From Odiellus spinosus (taxonomy: Eukaryota; Arthropoda; Arachnida; Opiliones; Phalangiidae), in NCBI GenBank assembly GCA_963920705.1, contig OY987231.1, forward strand, positions 23,882,200 through 23,946,199: a stretch of DNA of 64,000 bases. Direction: 5' to 3'. The notes beneath the pieces are model-generated. The model was not told where the DNA came from. It worked only from the letters and a program-made list of their open reading frames with translations, and made no database searches. Each line of letters begins with the position of its first letter. The stretch's first letter is position 1. A program made the position numbers and the translations under genes. Positions 1 to 11,133 of this stretch are shown one piece after another.

Positions 1-13
1 ATAGTTAATTATA

Positions 14-1371
14 ATGGCAGAACTGCCTCATTTAGGTACTAATTGCTATTTGAAAGATTGTAATAAATTAGGTAAGGTATTATATTTGTATTTTCATTGT
101 TTAAGATTTTTAGCCAAGGCTTAACGATTGTCAATAAACTGATCATCTGATGTTTTTGGCGAAAGTCATTGACCTTTTTCGTTTGTTTTTTATCCTCCAG
201 ATTTCTTACCATTCGATTGTCAGTTTTGTGGAAATACGTTTTGGTAATTAGTATAATCTTATCATTATCGTAAGCTAAGGAACTTACCCCGGAGTTGCTT
301 AATAATAAATTATTTCAGCCTCGATCATCGTATTCCAACCAGTCATAATTGTGAAAATGTGCCTGATTGTACTCTCGAGAATATACCACCACCGACTGAA
401 AACCCTTTATTTAACCAGTGTCAATACGAAACTTGCTTTAAAGGAGAGATTTTCCCAGTGTTATGTCCAAAATGCGGGCAAAATTATTGCCTCGAACATC
501 GCCACCCCACGGATCATTATTGCGAGGGTCTTCAACGCGAAGAAGAAATGGAAGAAAGCGCCTTTCTAGAAAAACAACTGGAAATTGAGAAAGCGTTACA
601 AGGTAGGCCCTTTTTAAATCTTTTAATATATAAGAAACTTGTTGTAAATGCGTTTTAAAGTTTTTAAGGATCGAAACACGGCAACCGAAGCTCCGAGTTT
701 CGAAAAACCTCAGGGGCGAAAATCAGAGGAAATGGCGGCCAAAGTTGAGATTATGAGGATGAAACTGGAAAGTGGAGCTATTGAGGAACCAGATTTTTAT
801 ACGACTAAACCGATCGGGGATAAAAATTCCGTTAGTAAACCAAACCCTCCAGTCAAACCACCCAGGAAAAAATCCAAGGATATCGCGATGAATGTCAAAT
901 TAATGAAGATGAAAATGAAAGCTGTTGGTCCACCAAATACCCTCGAAAACGAAAAAGTATTCTTTACTATAAAATTACCTCAAAAAGAAGCCAAAACATT
1001 GGAAACCATTATTTATTTTAAAAAGGTATTCCTAATAAATTTTATTATTAATCCTGGATAAGAGTATTTAGAGTTAACCCTAAACTTTACCCATTTTCTG
1101 AGTAGTTGTGGAGCGTTGGCAGATCCGTTGATTGGTTAACGGATCGTGAAAAGATAGTTAACAAAAATAACGTCCCAGGAGCTCGGGTAAATTGAAAAAT
1201 TAGTTTAATTAAACGTATTACTTACTTTTCAATATTTATAATTTACAGAAAATTGCGTTATTTTGGTCCGATTCCACTCTTCCATTATCATCCACTTGGA
1301 ATGAACTTTTATTATCGAACGACGGTTTAGTATCGGGCGAGACTTTGTCCTTACAATACTCTGAACCTTAA
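14..1371 (+). CDS. ZFAND1: AN1-type zinc finger protein 1 (ZFAND1)
   Basis: Six exons: 14-71, 201-243, 319-602, 661-1025, 1106-1186, 1249-1371, all with GT-AG borders and matching phases. The start MAELPHLGTNC and the first finger (DFLPFDCQFCGNTFCLDHR) match the first AN1 finger of ZFAND1; a second AN1 finger follows (CQYETCFKGE..CPKCGQNYCLEHRHPTDHYC). Two lysine-rich repeats of the type K-S-E-E-M-A-A-K-V..M.M.K follow, and the last two exons give the C-terminal ubiquitin-like region (VFFTIKLP..., WSVGRSVDWL). In animals ZFAND1 links the proteasome and p97/VCP to stress granules and helps clear them after arsenite. The neighbour downstream is adenylyl cyclase on the same strand, about 580 bases away; no shared role is evident. 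The protein is slightly shorter than or equal to the family norm. Only 13 bases of upstream sequence are present, so the promoter lies outside. Confidence 0.9.
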
Positions 1372-1952
1372 CGATGTGGTTTTTATTAAAAGATTTAATA
1401 TATAAATGTCAAAATTCCATTTTAAAAGTAGCGAAGTAGGGTTTCCCTCCGATTAGCGTTGACAGTTTTACCTGTTTTTATTTTCAAGTACGAGTATAGT
1501 GGCGTGTGGAGATAACACTTTTCTAGATTAAAACGTACAGTTGTAGATAAGATAGTTAAGAGAAATCCACTCTTTGTATTAATCGACAAATACGTAATGG
1601 TAAATTATAATATTTAGTTTCGAAACTATCAAAAATTATTAAAAGTAAGTGAATTTTTTTAATAAATTGTTTTATATTTTTAAATTAAATTTGTTTATAT
1701 TTAATTAGTTTTGAATTTTTTTAATTCTAAATCTAATTGGATATCAACGCGTTAATTTGAATATATGATTAATCTTTTGAAATTTATATTTAATCATTTT
1801 TAATTTAGGACCTATTAGTCTAGTTTTTTAATTATTGTTTAATTTTTAGATGAGAAAACCATTTCATCGTACATTTTATGCAAAATTGAGCTTTAAAATG
1901 TTTTTAACGATACCAAAGATCTGAATTTGTGTTCAACAAAAAATTAGTCAAG
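1372..1952. other. intergenic, ZFAND1 to adenylyl cyclase
   Basis: AT-rich spacer between two genes on the same strand. It must hold the ZFAND1 3' end and the promoter or 5' UTR of the cyclase. No reading frame with coding character was seen. Confidence 0.5.
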
Positions 1953-4900
1953 ATGAATGCGATGGAAATGCTGATCCGTAACAGTATGACATCCCTCCGT
2001 CACGGGAGCCAGGTGTCATTGATGTTAACGGAAGCGTTTCGAGAAGGAGATGATTTTAGTTGGTCTTGGGGTCATTTAAAAGTAAATATCTTTAAATTAA
2101 TTTTCAAATTTTTTACGATAAATTCTAAGATAATCTTTCATTTTCAGAGTCAGTTTGAGATTAAAAAAGCCGAACATTTATTTCACAAATACCAAGCCCG
2201 ATTGCAACATTCGTTACTGGTTTTAGTTATTTTAATTAATTTGCTTCTAAGTTTAAGTATGCTGATAACGAACTTGGTTCTATCGCAGGTAAGACTGCTA
2301 TGATATCGAGCTAAGCCTTGGCTTATATGATTCCCCATCCAAGCTTCGGCTTATAGTCTTATACTGTAGTAACTGTACCTCCTGCTAAGCCTTGGCTTAT
2401 ATGATACCCTCGCTAAGCCATGGCACATACAATTTCCCCACTAAACCTTGGCTTAGAGAATATCCCCATTAAGCCTTGGTTATATGGTATCCCCGCTAAG
2501 CCTTCAATTATACAGTATTTCACAAGTTCACACTAAGCCTTGGTTTAAGTTACACCCCCGCTAAGCCTTGAAATTAATGCATAACTGGATATATTACTCG
2601 TAAATTTCACAGTGCTATCAAATGAAAAGTCGAATGTCACTGGCACAAAGAAAATATTTCTTAAATTTCAAAACATTGTGCCATGAAGTAATTAAAAATA
2701 TATAAGATTGACTTTTCTAATTTAAATATAAAGATTTTCACGGAAACATCCAGTCTTATATCCAGGAAGCATTAGCTTCATTATTAATCCAAGGTGGCTT
2801 ACTTTCCTGATTTTTTTTTACAGGGGAATGTTGAAAAAGCCAAACTTTCCATAATATTTGCCTCAATTTCATTGATGGTTTACTTCGTTTTATTATCAGT
2901 CGCGCACAAGGAACATTGGTTTCGTACGAACGTAGCTCGAACTGTAGTTTCCATCGTCGTGTTATTTACAATGTGTCTACAAACTCACGGCTCGGCCGTG
3001 ATCACGGGGAAAGATGGAATTCGACCCACGTATTACGTCGTCCTCGTGAATTTTATTATGTTGCCTTATCCGAAACGTTACATTTGTATCATTGCTGGAA
3101 TCGCCGTCATATGCTTAGAATTGATTACAACCGCTCTTACAAGCAAAGTTGATGCAAAATTGGTAATTATTTTTTTTTTTTTCTATAGTTTAAGGTTGAA
3201 GTATTGGTGGAAAATTTGTATATATTTTAATCATCTTAGCTGGCTGCTGAAGGTGTGTTTTACGCAGCTGGAGCCAGTGTTGGATTTTATATTCGTTTCA
3301 TCATGGAAATGATGAATAGAAGAGCTTTTTTGGATCGTCGAGAATGTTTGGAGTCGAAAATAAAGCTGCAATTTGAGAAGCATCAAGAAGAGAGCCTCCT
3401 TAAGAGCGTTTTACCCGACTATTTGGCTGATCAAGTTAAAAATGACATCCGTCAAGTCATCATTCGCATTGAAAGGAGACCTTTTGAAAGAAGACCGTTT
3501 AATGAACTTTATATTGGCGAATATAAGAATGTCAGCATCCTTTACGCCGATATTGTCAACTCCATGAAATTAGCCGCTAGATTAGAAGCCAGGGAGTTGG
3601 TTGAGACTTTGAACGAATTGTTCGCTCGTTTCGACGATAAAGCCGAGGTTCGTAGTAATATACTTTTTGTTGTTGATGTTGAGTAGATGTTTGAGTACTT
3701 CACAATCGAGAAGATGAATACTTGTTAAACATTAAGTTTTTATCATACTCATAGGAGAATCTGAAGTTGATAGAGTACTCAAACAAATACTTGATTTTCT
3801 ACTTAAAGGAGCACTGAAATTAATACTCAAACGAGTACTCGAATCCCTACCTCAAACGAGTACTCGAATCCCTACCTCAAACGAGTACTCGAATCCCTAC
3901 CTCAAACGAGTACTCGAATCCCTACCTCAAACGAGTACTCGAATCCCTACCTCAAACGAGTACTCGAATCCCTACCTCAAACGAGTACTCGAATCACTAT
4001 TCATTTAAGTACTAAAATCAATACTCGTATTCCTTTTGAAATGAGTATTGGCTTTGCTAAAACTTGTGCTAGAACCAGTATTTGTAACATTACTCAAACA
4101 AATACTTGAAACACCACTCGAACTAGTACTTGAAACACTACTCAACCGAATATTTGATTGACTACTCAAAGAGTTGAAACCACTATTCAAATGAGTACTG
4201 TATAAACACTATTCAAATGAGTACTGTATAAACACTATTCAAATGAGTATCTTATAAACACTATTCAAATGAGTACTGTATAAACACTATTCAAAGTGGA
4301 ACTGGGACCTTTTCAAACGAGTACTCGATTGATATAAGTACTAACCCATCCCAAAAAAAATTGTTTCTGACACAATAAATTGACTGTCTGACAGAAAAAT
4401 CATTGTTTGAGGGTGAAACTGCTAGGAGATTGCTATTACTGCGTTTCCGGGGTTCCAAACCCTGATCCCGACCATTCTGACAACACCGTTCAAATGGGAT
4501 TGGATATGATTGAGATTATCTCTACCGTACGCGATGAAAGACAAGTCCCAGTTGATATGAGGATTGGAATTCATACCGGGAGGATTATGTGCGGACTAAT
4601 TGGAAGTCGTAAATGGCAATACGATATCTATTCTAAAGATGCTTTGATCGCGAGTCATATGGAGCATTGCGGCAAATCTGGGTAAGCTAATTCGTTTTAA
4701 AGTTAAAATAAAATTTATAAAGAAGTTTATCAACAGGCATGTTCATATTACTGACGTAACTTACGGAAATTTGAAACGAAAATATCAAATTGAGATTGGG
4801 GAAGCTCATTATAAGGACGCTTTTATTATTAACTCTGACGTTCGATGTACATATTTTATCAGTCCTCCCGTAAGTTTAATACGTAGTTTAATTAAAATGA

Positions 4901-7900
4901 AAAGGGATTTAAATTAAATTAACTTGATTAATATAGTTTGCGAGACGCGAATCGGTTTTTGAATTCCACGAAGGTTATGTCAAAATTGTTGGTCAAGCAA
5001 AAAGAGCTTCGTTCGCGGTCCCAGCTCCTATTACTCGACTTCAATCATCGAAAGCCAAGAAAATATCTTTAGCTCCGGCTAATGATGCGATTATTAGTCG
5101 CAAAAGATTCGTTTTAGACTACAGGTAACTATAAAAGCTTCAGGGTTTACTTCTAAGGCCGATTGAGTATGAAATTTTTTCTTATCACCGCAATTACAGC
5201 TAGAATACTTAGAAATTAAGTGTTTAAAAATAAGTTAGGCCTTGGCTTTCTTAAGCCTTAGCCTTAGATAAATTATTTAATGAGTAATGGATATCAGTAA
5301 AGTAAGGCAGAGTTTTAAAACAGTTTATTTCTCGTTTGAACTAAGTACTCGCTCAGCCTTAGATATAACTAAACAATTCTTTAACGAATATTTCTTTAAC
5401 AGTATTACTCAGTTTCGTACGATGATTAGTAACGTTAACGCTGATATGGAGAAAGCTATTGAAGTTATGGCTCTAAGTAAAAAGGAGTACGTTACTTAAA
5501 TTTGATTATAATAATCTTCGTTAATGGCGCTTAGTTCGTTTTCAATTTTATCAGCCAATGGTGTAATCCCGAGGATATCGAACCAATCTGTCTGACGTTT
5601 TTAACCCCGACATTGGAGAAAAAATACCGTAAACAACCGGATCCCTTGTTTAAATATTATCTTTTATGCATTCTAATTCTCTTCTGTGGAACGTTGGTCA
5701 TTCATTCGTTGGTTATGGATTGGAATAGCGTTTTATCGTATACGGGATATCCTGTAACACTTGGTATCATCGCTTTTGGAAATTTCGCTACCTGGTCTGG
5801 TTATTTATGGCTCAAACATCGGGTAAATAAACTTAATACTGTTTTTCTATCTTAGTCTTTGTCCTCGTGTCCTGACACTTTATATATCGTAGATGAAACG
5901 AACTGACAGTCGCCCGCGTCATTATTCTGAACTTTTAATCACGAGAATCGCGCATTTTATCACGAATCAACTTTCAATAAGAATCATTATTTGGTTTTTA
6001 ACTTCAGCCTTGATGTTGGCCATCGCTATGGCGGGAGTTGTAAGTTTATTTTATTCGTTTAATCTCATTTATAAAACTGATTTTTATCGGATTTCTTAAA
6101 ATCCATTTCAGGAAAACTTGGAATTCAAAACTTGCCTCAAAAATTTTACTTGCTACAATAATACTGAAAACGCAACTGAACGAGAATATTTAATTTATTA
6201 CAGTCCTTGGGTAATTAAATTCATTTTAATATAATTACAAATATAATGGGTGGGCATTTTTAACATTGGAATCAATCTCACCCCAAAATGGTTGCAATTT
6301 GTCGTCTGCTTATTTCGACCAAGGGTTAATTCGCTTTCTTATAATTAATGAGTTTAGAATGTCACAAACTTTAAAAGTCATCACTAAGCAGACTTTTGCC
6401 ACCAATTTACGGTTTTTATTAATACTATGTTATTTAATAACATAATTTCAACAGTATTACACTTTTAACGCCGCATTGGCAATGACGACAACTTCAGTCT
6501 TTTTGAAGATCCACGTCTTCTTGAAGCTTTTTGTACATCTCGGTGGAACTGTTTTGTTTAGCACGATTATATTATATTGGGAATCGGACGTTTTTGAAAA
6601 TGGGAAGGAATACTTCACTGACTGGCAACAATATAATCGAGGACCAGCCATCGGACATTGCTATTATCTGATAATACTCGCCATATTTCTACATATGCTC
6701 GACAGACAGGTAATATTCGTTGTTTTAAATTTTAAATTAAATTAGGCTTTACTTTAGGCTTAATTTAAACACGCTAGTTAATCGTGTAAATATTTTAATG
6801 GATCAACAAAAAAGTGAAAAGTTAAACCTAATACATTATTAGGCTTAACTTTAAGCCTAGTTTAAATTTTTTGACTCCTAGTGGATATATTAGTAATATT
6901 TCGTTATTAAGACTAACTTTAGGCCTAAAATTAATAACCAATGTCAGCAATTTAAATGAACTCTAAAGCAAGCCTGGTGGTATATACGCAATGAGTCAAA
7001 AAATTCAAATTATTTTCCTGTTTAGATAGAATACGTTTGCCGATTAGATTTCATATGGAAACATAAACTTTGGGAAGGTAAAAAATCCATGATTACTAAA
7101 ATTAAACGAATTGTAATTAAATACTTGATTTAATTAGAGAAAGAAGAAGCGCAAATTATGGGTTTGGTCAATCGTATGCTTTTGACTAATATTCTGCCCG
7201 AACACATTGCCAATTATTATTTGACTGAGGAAGCCAAAACGGACGAACTTTATTACGAAGAGTACAATCTGGTAGCGGTCATGTTCGCCTCTATACCCGA
7301 ATTTTCAGAGTTTTACAGCGAAACTGATATGAACGAAGAAGGTCGAAGATGTTTGCAAGTTTTGAATGAAATAATATGCGATTTTGACGAAGTAAATTTA
7401 CTTAAACTTCCATATTTAAATTAAAATTTAAAGTAATTTTAAATTTTAAACGCAATTTAGCTACTCTACGTTCCTTCTTTCACCAAAATTGAGAAAATTA
7501 AAACTATCGGAAGCACGTACATGGCTGCAGCGGGTTTACATCCAGGTAGAGGCTCTCGCGAGGTAATTGGGCATTTAAAATGAGTCAGCTGCCTTCCTAT
7601 TAGTGTAGCTAAAACTTTTCATATTAACCCAGACTTTGTGTTAAAAATTCTGCAGAGTGTTGAAGATGAAGATCCTGAATGGAACGTTATAAATTTAATC
7701 AAATTTGCAACAGCGATGATGGAAAAACTCGCTCAATTAAATAGAGATACTCAACAAGATTTTCGTCTTCGAATTGGTAAGGCGGTTTAATTGTTTTAAA
7801 CTAATAGATTTAATAGTTAAAAATTAAAATATCTAGGAGTGGCGGTGGGATCAATCGTAGCCGGGGTTGTCGGTCAAGGAAAACCACAATATGATATCTG

Positions 7901-8183
7901 GGGAGATACGGTTAATTTAGCTAGTCGAATGGATAGTACAGGAATTGTCGGAAGAATACAGGTATAAAGTTTAAGAAGTTTCAACTTTTATTAGAATTAA
8001 ATTATTTAATCGTACGTAACTTAGATTACAAAAGAAGTTGCGGAGATTTTGAGACAAACTCCCGATACTCCGTACATTTGCGAAAGCAGGGGCGAAATAT
8101 TTGTTAAAGGGAAAGGGATGTTAACGACGTATTTACTTAAAACGGCGTTTGATAGTTCGCACAGTGAAGTGACTAAACTTTAA
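1953..8183 (+). CDS. transmembrane adenylyl cyclase
   Basis: Eighteen exons: 1953-2081, 2148-2288, 2824-3162, 3240-3647, 4395-4681, 4737-4869, 4937-5124, 5403-5486, 5555-5822, 5893-6039, 6112-6210, 6455-6709, 7026-7077, 7138-7391, 7461-7562, 7656-7776, 7837-7961, 8025-8183. Phases agree throughout and give 1096 residues, the usual size for a class III membrane cyclase. It has two blocks of six membrane segments and two catalytic domains. C1a carries both metal aspartates (YADIVNSMK and [11 protein letters not shown]); the usual Gly-Phe-Thr after ADIV is Asn-Ser-Met. C2 keeps the adenine-pocket lysine ([13 protein letters not shown]), the Asp-Asn-Arg set ([18 protein letters not shown]) and the phosphate lysine near FVKGKGML. 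It makes cAMP from ATP at the plasma membrane under G-protein control. The isoform is not assigned; C1 is divergent, C2 is close to consensus. The start ATG is followed by ATG at codon 4. Confidence 0.93.
2300..2580. repeat. degenerate AAGCCTTGG minisatellite in cyclase intron 2
   Basis: About eight diverged copies of a roughly 30-base unit built on GCTAAGCCTTGGCTTATATG and a following CCCC. The core TAAGCC..GGCTTA is close to palindromic. Single copies of the core occur elsewhere in the window (near 5237, 11593, 28246 and 48712). Confidence 0.7.
3831..4005. repeat. 25-bp minisatellite in cyclase intron 4
   Basis: Seven units of 25 bases starting at 3831, 3856, 3881, 3906, 3931, 3956 and 3981; the first six are identical. 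The unit is ACGAGTACTCGAATCCCTAC plus CTCAA and holds the palindrome CGAGTACTCG. Degenerate relatives extend on both sides (about 3690-4330). Confidence 0.95.
4182..4300. repeat. 26-bp minisatellite in cyclase intron 4
   Basis: Units start at 4182, 4208, 4234, 4260 and 4286 with a period of 26 bases (ACTATTCAAATGAGTACTGT plus ATAAAC). They carry the half-palindrome GAGTACT and look like a diverged relative of the neighbouring 25-base array. Confidence 0.9.
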
Positions 8184-8323
8184 TTTAAAATTATATTTTA
8201 AACTGGACTTAATAAAATATAATTTACTATTAAATATGAACAAATTAATTTAAAGCTCTTACAAAACGAATAATTTAATTTTTGATCATTCACGCTTTAA
8301 ACTACATTATAATATAACTATTT

Positions 8324-9532
8324 TTAATCTCGTTCTAACTGAAGATGATTTAAATTTTTACTTATTTCGAGCGCTAAAGGCATACAAGTTGCGCAAATAA
8401 CGCGTCTCGACATGAGATCAAAGGGTCCACCTGGAAAATAGTTTTAATTAGAGCTTATTTTCTATTTGTAAAAGTAAATAGGCTTACCTTCAGGATCAAT
8501 AACAACCCCACCAGCTTCTTGGACGATGATGGCACCCGCTGCCATATCCCAGCTATGAATCCCGTATTCAAAGTAAATTTCAGCTTGTCCCGCAGCTACG
8601 CTACACATATTTAGCGCGGCTGAACCCAAAGAACGAACCCTAATAATAAAAACAAGAGGTTTTTAACATTTAAAACTAAAACAAAATTTAATTAATTTAC
8701 CCGTGAGCTAAGTTTATAGCCGTTGTTAAGTTTGTAACGACGTTATTAATTCGTTCTGGGTTTCTGGCACTCCCTACTTCCATTACAACCAATGATTTTG
8801 ATAAATCTATTTGGAAAAAGTCATGGAAAGTGTAATAAGTTGTGGAGTAACGGAATTAAGGGTGTGAAAATATTTAAAATTGTTCCAAACCTCTTGTTTT
8901 TGAGACTTGAATTTTCTCTCCATTTAGAAAAGCTCCCGAACCCTTTTTGGCAGTATATAATTTATCAAGTAATGGATTGTAGATGACACCAACTACAATC
9001 TATTGTTAAAATTAATTAGAACTTTGCGTTAAGTTAACCCCTTCCGCTTTAAATATGATTTATACCTCTTTATTAATGGCTAACCCAATTGAAACAGCCA
9101 CGAAAGAAAAAGTATGGACAAAATTCATGGTACCATCAACTGGATCGATTATCCACGTACTTTCATCCGTTAATTCATTTTTATCACCAGCCGCGGTACT
9201 TTCTTCCCCGATAAACCTTTTAAAAATCATAATTTTCAATTTAAACCGAGTTTAAATTGAAAGTAAACGTACTTATGGTGAGGAAATTCTTTTTGAAATC
9301 CTGAAAAAAGGAATTTTTCCACCTCCGTATCGGTTTCTGTTACTAAATCGACTGCGCTTGATTTAGTTTCGATGATTTTACTCTTTACAACCGCGTTTCT
9401 TATCATCTAAGAAATTAAATTTGATTAGAATTTCGCGCACAAAAATATTAGGCTTAATATGAACTATACTTGTCCGGCTTCTTTCGCCAGTCTTATAGCT
9501 ACTTCCAAACACAAATCCAAGTCTTCCGACAT
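8324..9532 (-). CDS. inositol monophosphatase
   Basis: Seven exons on the minus strand: 9470-9532, 9273-9406, 9066-9216, 8891-8999, 8701-8806, 8488-8639, 8324-8430; phases agree and give 273 residues (animal IMPA1 is about 277). The protein starts [20 protein letters not shown]. All metal-binding motifs of the family are present: the GEES glutamate pair, DPVDGTMNF, and WDMAAG near the C-terminus. It removes phosphate from inositol monophosphates in the cytosol with magnesium and feeds free inositol back to phosphoinositide signalling. The gene is convergent with adenylyl cyclase (141 bases between stop codons) and lies head-to-tail with CFDP1. Nothing is missing from the catalytic set. Confidence 0.93.
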
Positions 9533-9986
9533 TATTTTTAACTTAATCGGGTATTTAAACTAAATGATTATACTTAATCCGAGTTAATTTAAGTTTAAAT
9601 TAATTCAAAATGGGTGAGAAAGTCGCGAACGTCAAATTAGGCTTAGGACAACAGATATAGGAATGGAACTGATAACAGGGTTGGGGATTATCAACCATGG
9701 ATTAAAAAACCTTAAGGTTATTTAATCCATGATTCAATGGTAAACTATAATCTGATTATATTAATCTGGATAGCGGGCTAATAGGAGTATTAGGCTTAAA
9801 AATTTATAATTTGAAATCTTAGGCCTAACTTAACTTAGAATATGAGAGAATAGACCTTATTAAAAAAAACGTAATAAGATTCATAAATTCCAAATTTTAA
9901 TTTTTTTATTAGTTTGAAAAAAGGAATGAAAGTATTTTTACAAGTTTTAAAAATAAAATGATATTATGATAATGACAATCTATTAA

Positions 9987-11133
9987 TCACGACTTGCGCG
10001 TCCTATTAATCGATCTAATTCTTTTTTCAATCTCAAATTGTCTAAGATCGGTTCTCTGTAAGAATTCCATTTTATCGATATATCCGTCTTTCCCTTTATT
10101 GTGAATTTTTAAATCCTCTTCGATTCCTTCCTCTTTCTTAAACGTATTCCAATCTAGCTTCGTTTTTTCCTAATTTAAATTAAAGTATAATTTAATCAAT
10201 TTTATGTAAAAGAAAATAGAAGAGTTGGATAATATAATCTTATTTACAAGAACGGTAAGTTTATTTTTCTTTCCCCCAATTTGCTGTAGTAAATTTCCAA
10301 GTCCGCCGGATGCTGCGGGTTTTTTAACTTCAGAAGTAGTTTTTGATGTCCCTGAGATTCCAATGGCGTCTTTCGTTTGTTCCGATGTGGAGTCAACTTC
10401 TTTCTTTACTCTGAAAAATGTTATAGTGAAAAGTAAGAAATTAGTTCAATAATGATTAAATTAGTGAGGAGAAAAATTTATTACTCCACAGTTTCCCCGG
10501 CGAAATGGAATAGCTCTGTAACAGTAACTTTTTTAGGCTTCTCTGGAGTTACTTGAGGTTTTTCCTTGGGTGTTTCTACTGTCGGTTTCTTCGCCTGACT
10601 CTCAGAAGCGTCTTTCTTAGTGGGAGTGATTGACTTGACTGTAGGATCGCTGAGAAAATCTGCCCATAACGAATCCATTTTCTTCTTTTCATCTACTTCC
10701 AGTGGCTTCAGTTCCTTCGTCTCTTTCTCATCCTCCGAAGCATCCCTAAAATGATTTTGATTTATAAATTTATTAAAAATATATTACAGTTTGAGATGTA
10801 CCTACTTTTTAGCTTCAAGGCGTCTTCTTTTCTTTCCTTTGACTGATTTAGTCTTACGTTTATGGCCGGGATTAGCTAAGGAAGGATCCTCTTCGTTATC
10901 ATTTTCATGCTCATCATCCGATTGATCTGATATATCTTCGTCTGATACTTCACCTGCGAAAACAACGAATAAATATTCACTTTCGTTTTCTGATTTTGGA
11001 TGTAGGCACATCCTACACCTTATATACAGTATATAACGATAAATACTTAAATTATTAACCTACCATCGGGTGGAACGTATTCTTCGTCTTCTTCATCAGT
11101 ATCCCATTCGTCATCGATATTTCCGTCAGCCAT
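9987..11133 (-). CDS. CFDP1: craniofacial development protein 1 / BCNT (Swc5 family)
   Basis: Five exons: 11064-11133, 10806-10953, 10485-10745, 10248-10410, 9987-10169, with consistent phases; 274 residues. The N-terminus ([20 protein letters not shown]) is acidic, the middle is lysine-rich and disordered, and the last exon is the BCNT-C domain ([45 protein letters not shown]). Family members belong to the SRCAP/SWR1 chromatin-remodelling complex that loads the histone variant H2A.Z. Size is close to the human protein (299). Divergent from vezatin; the shared 5' region is about 1.85 kb. Confidence 0.92.
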
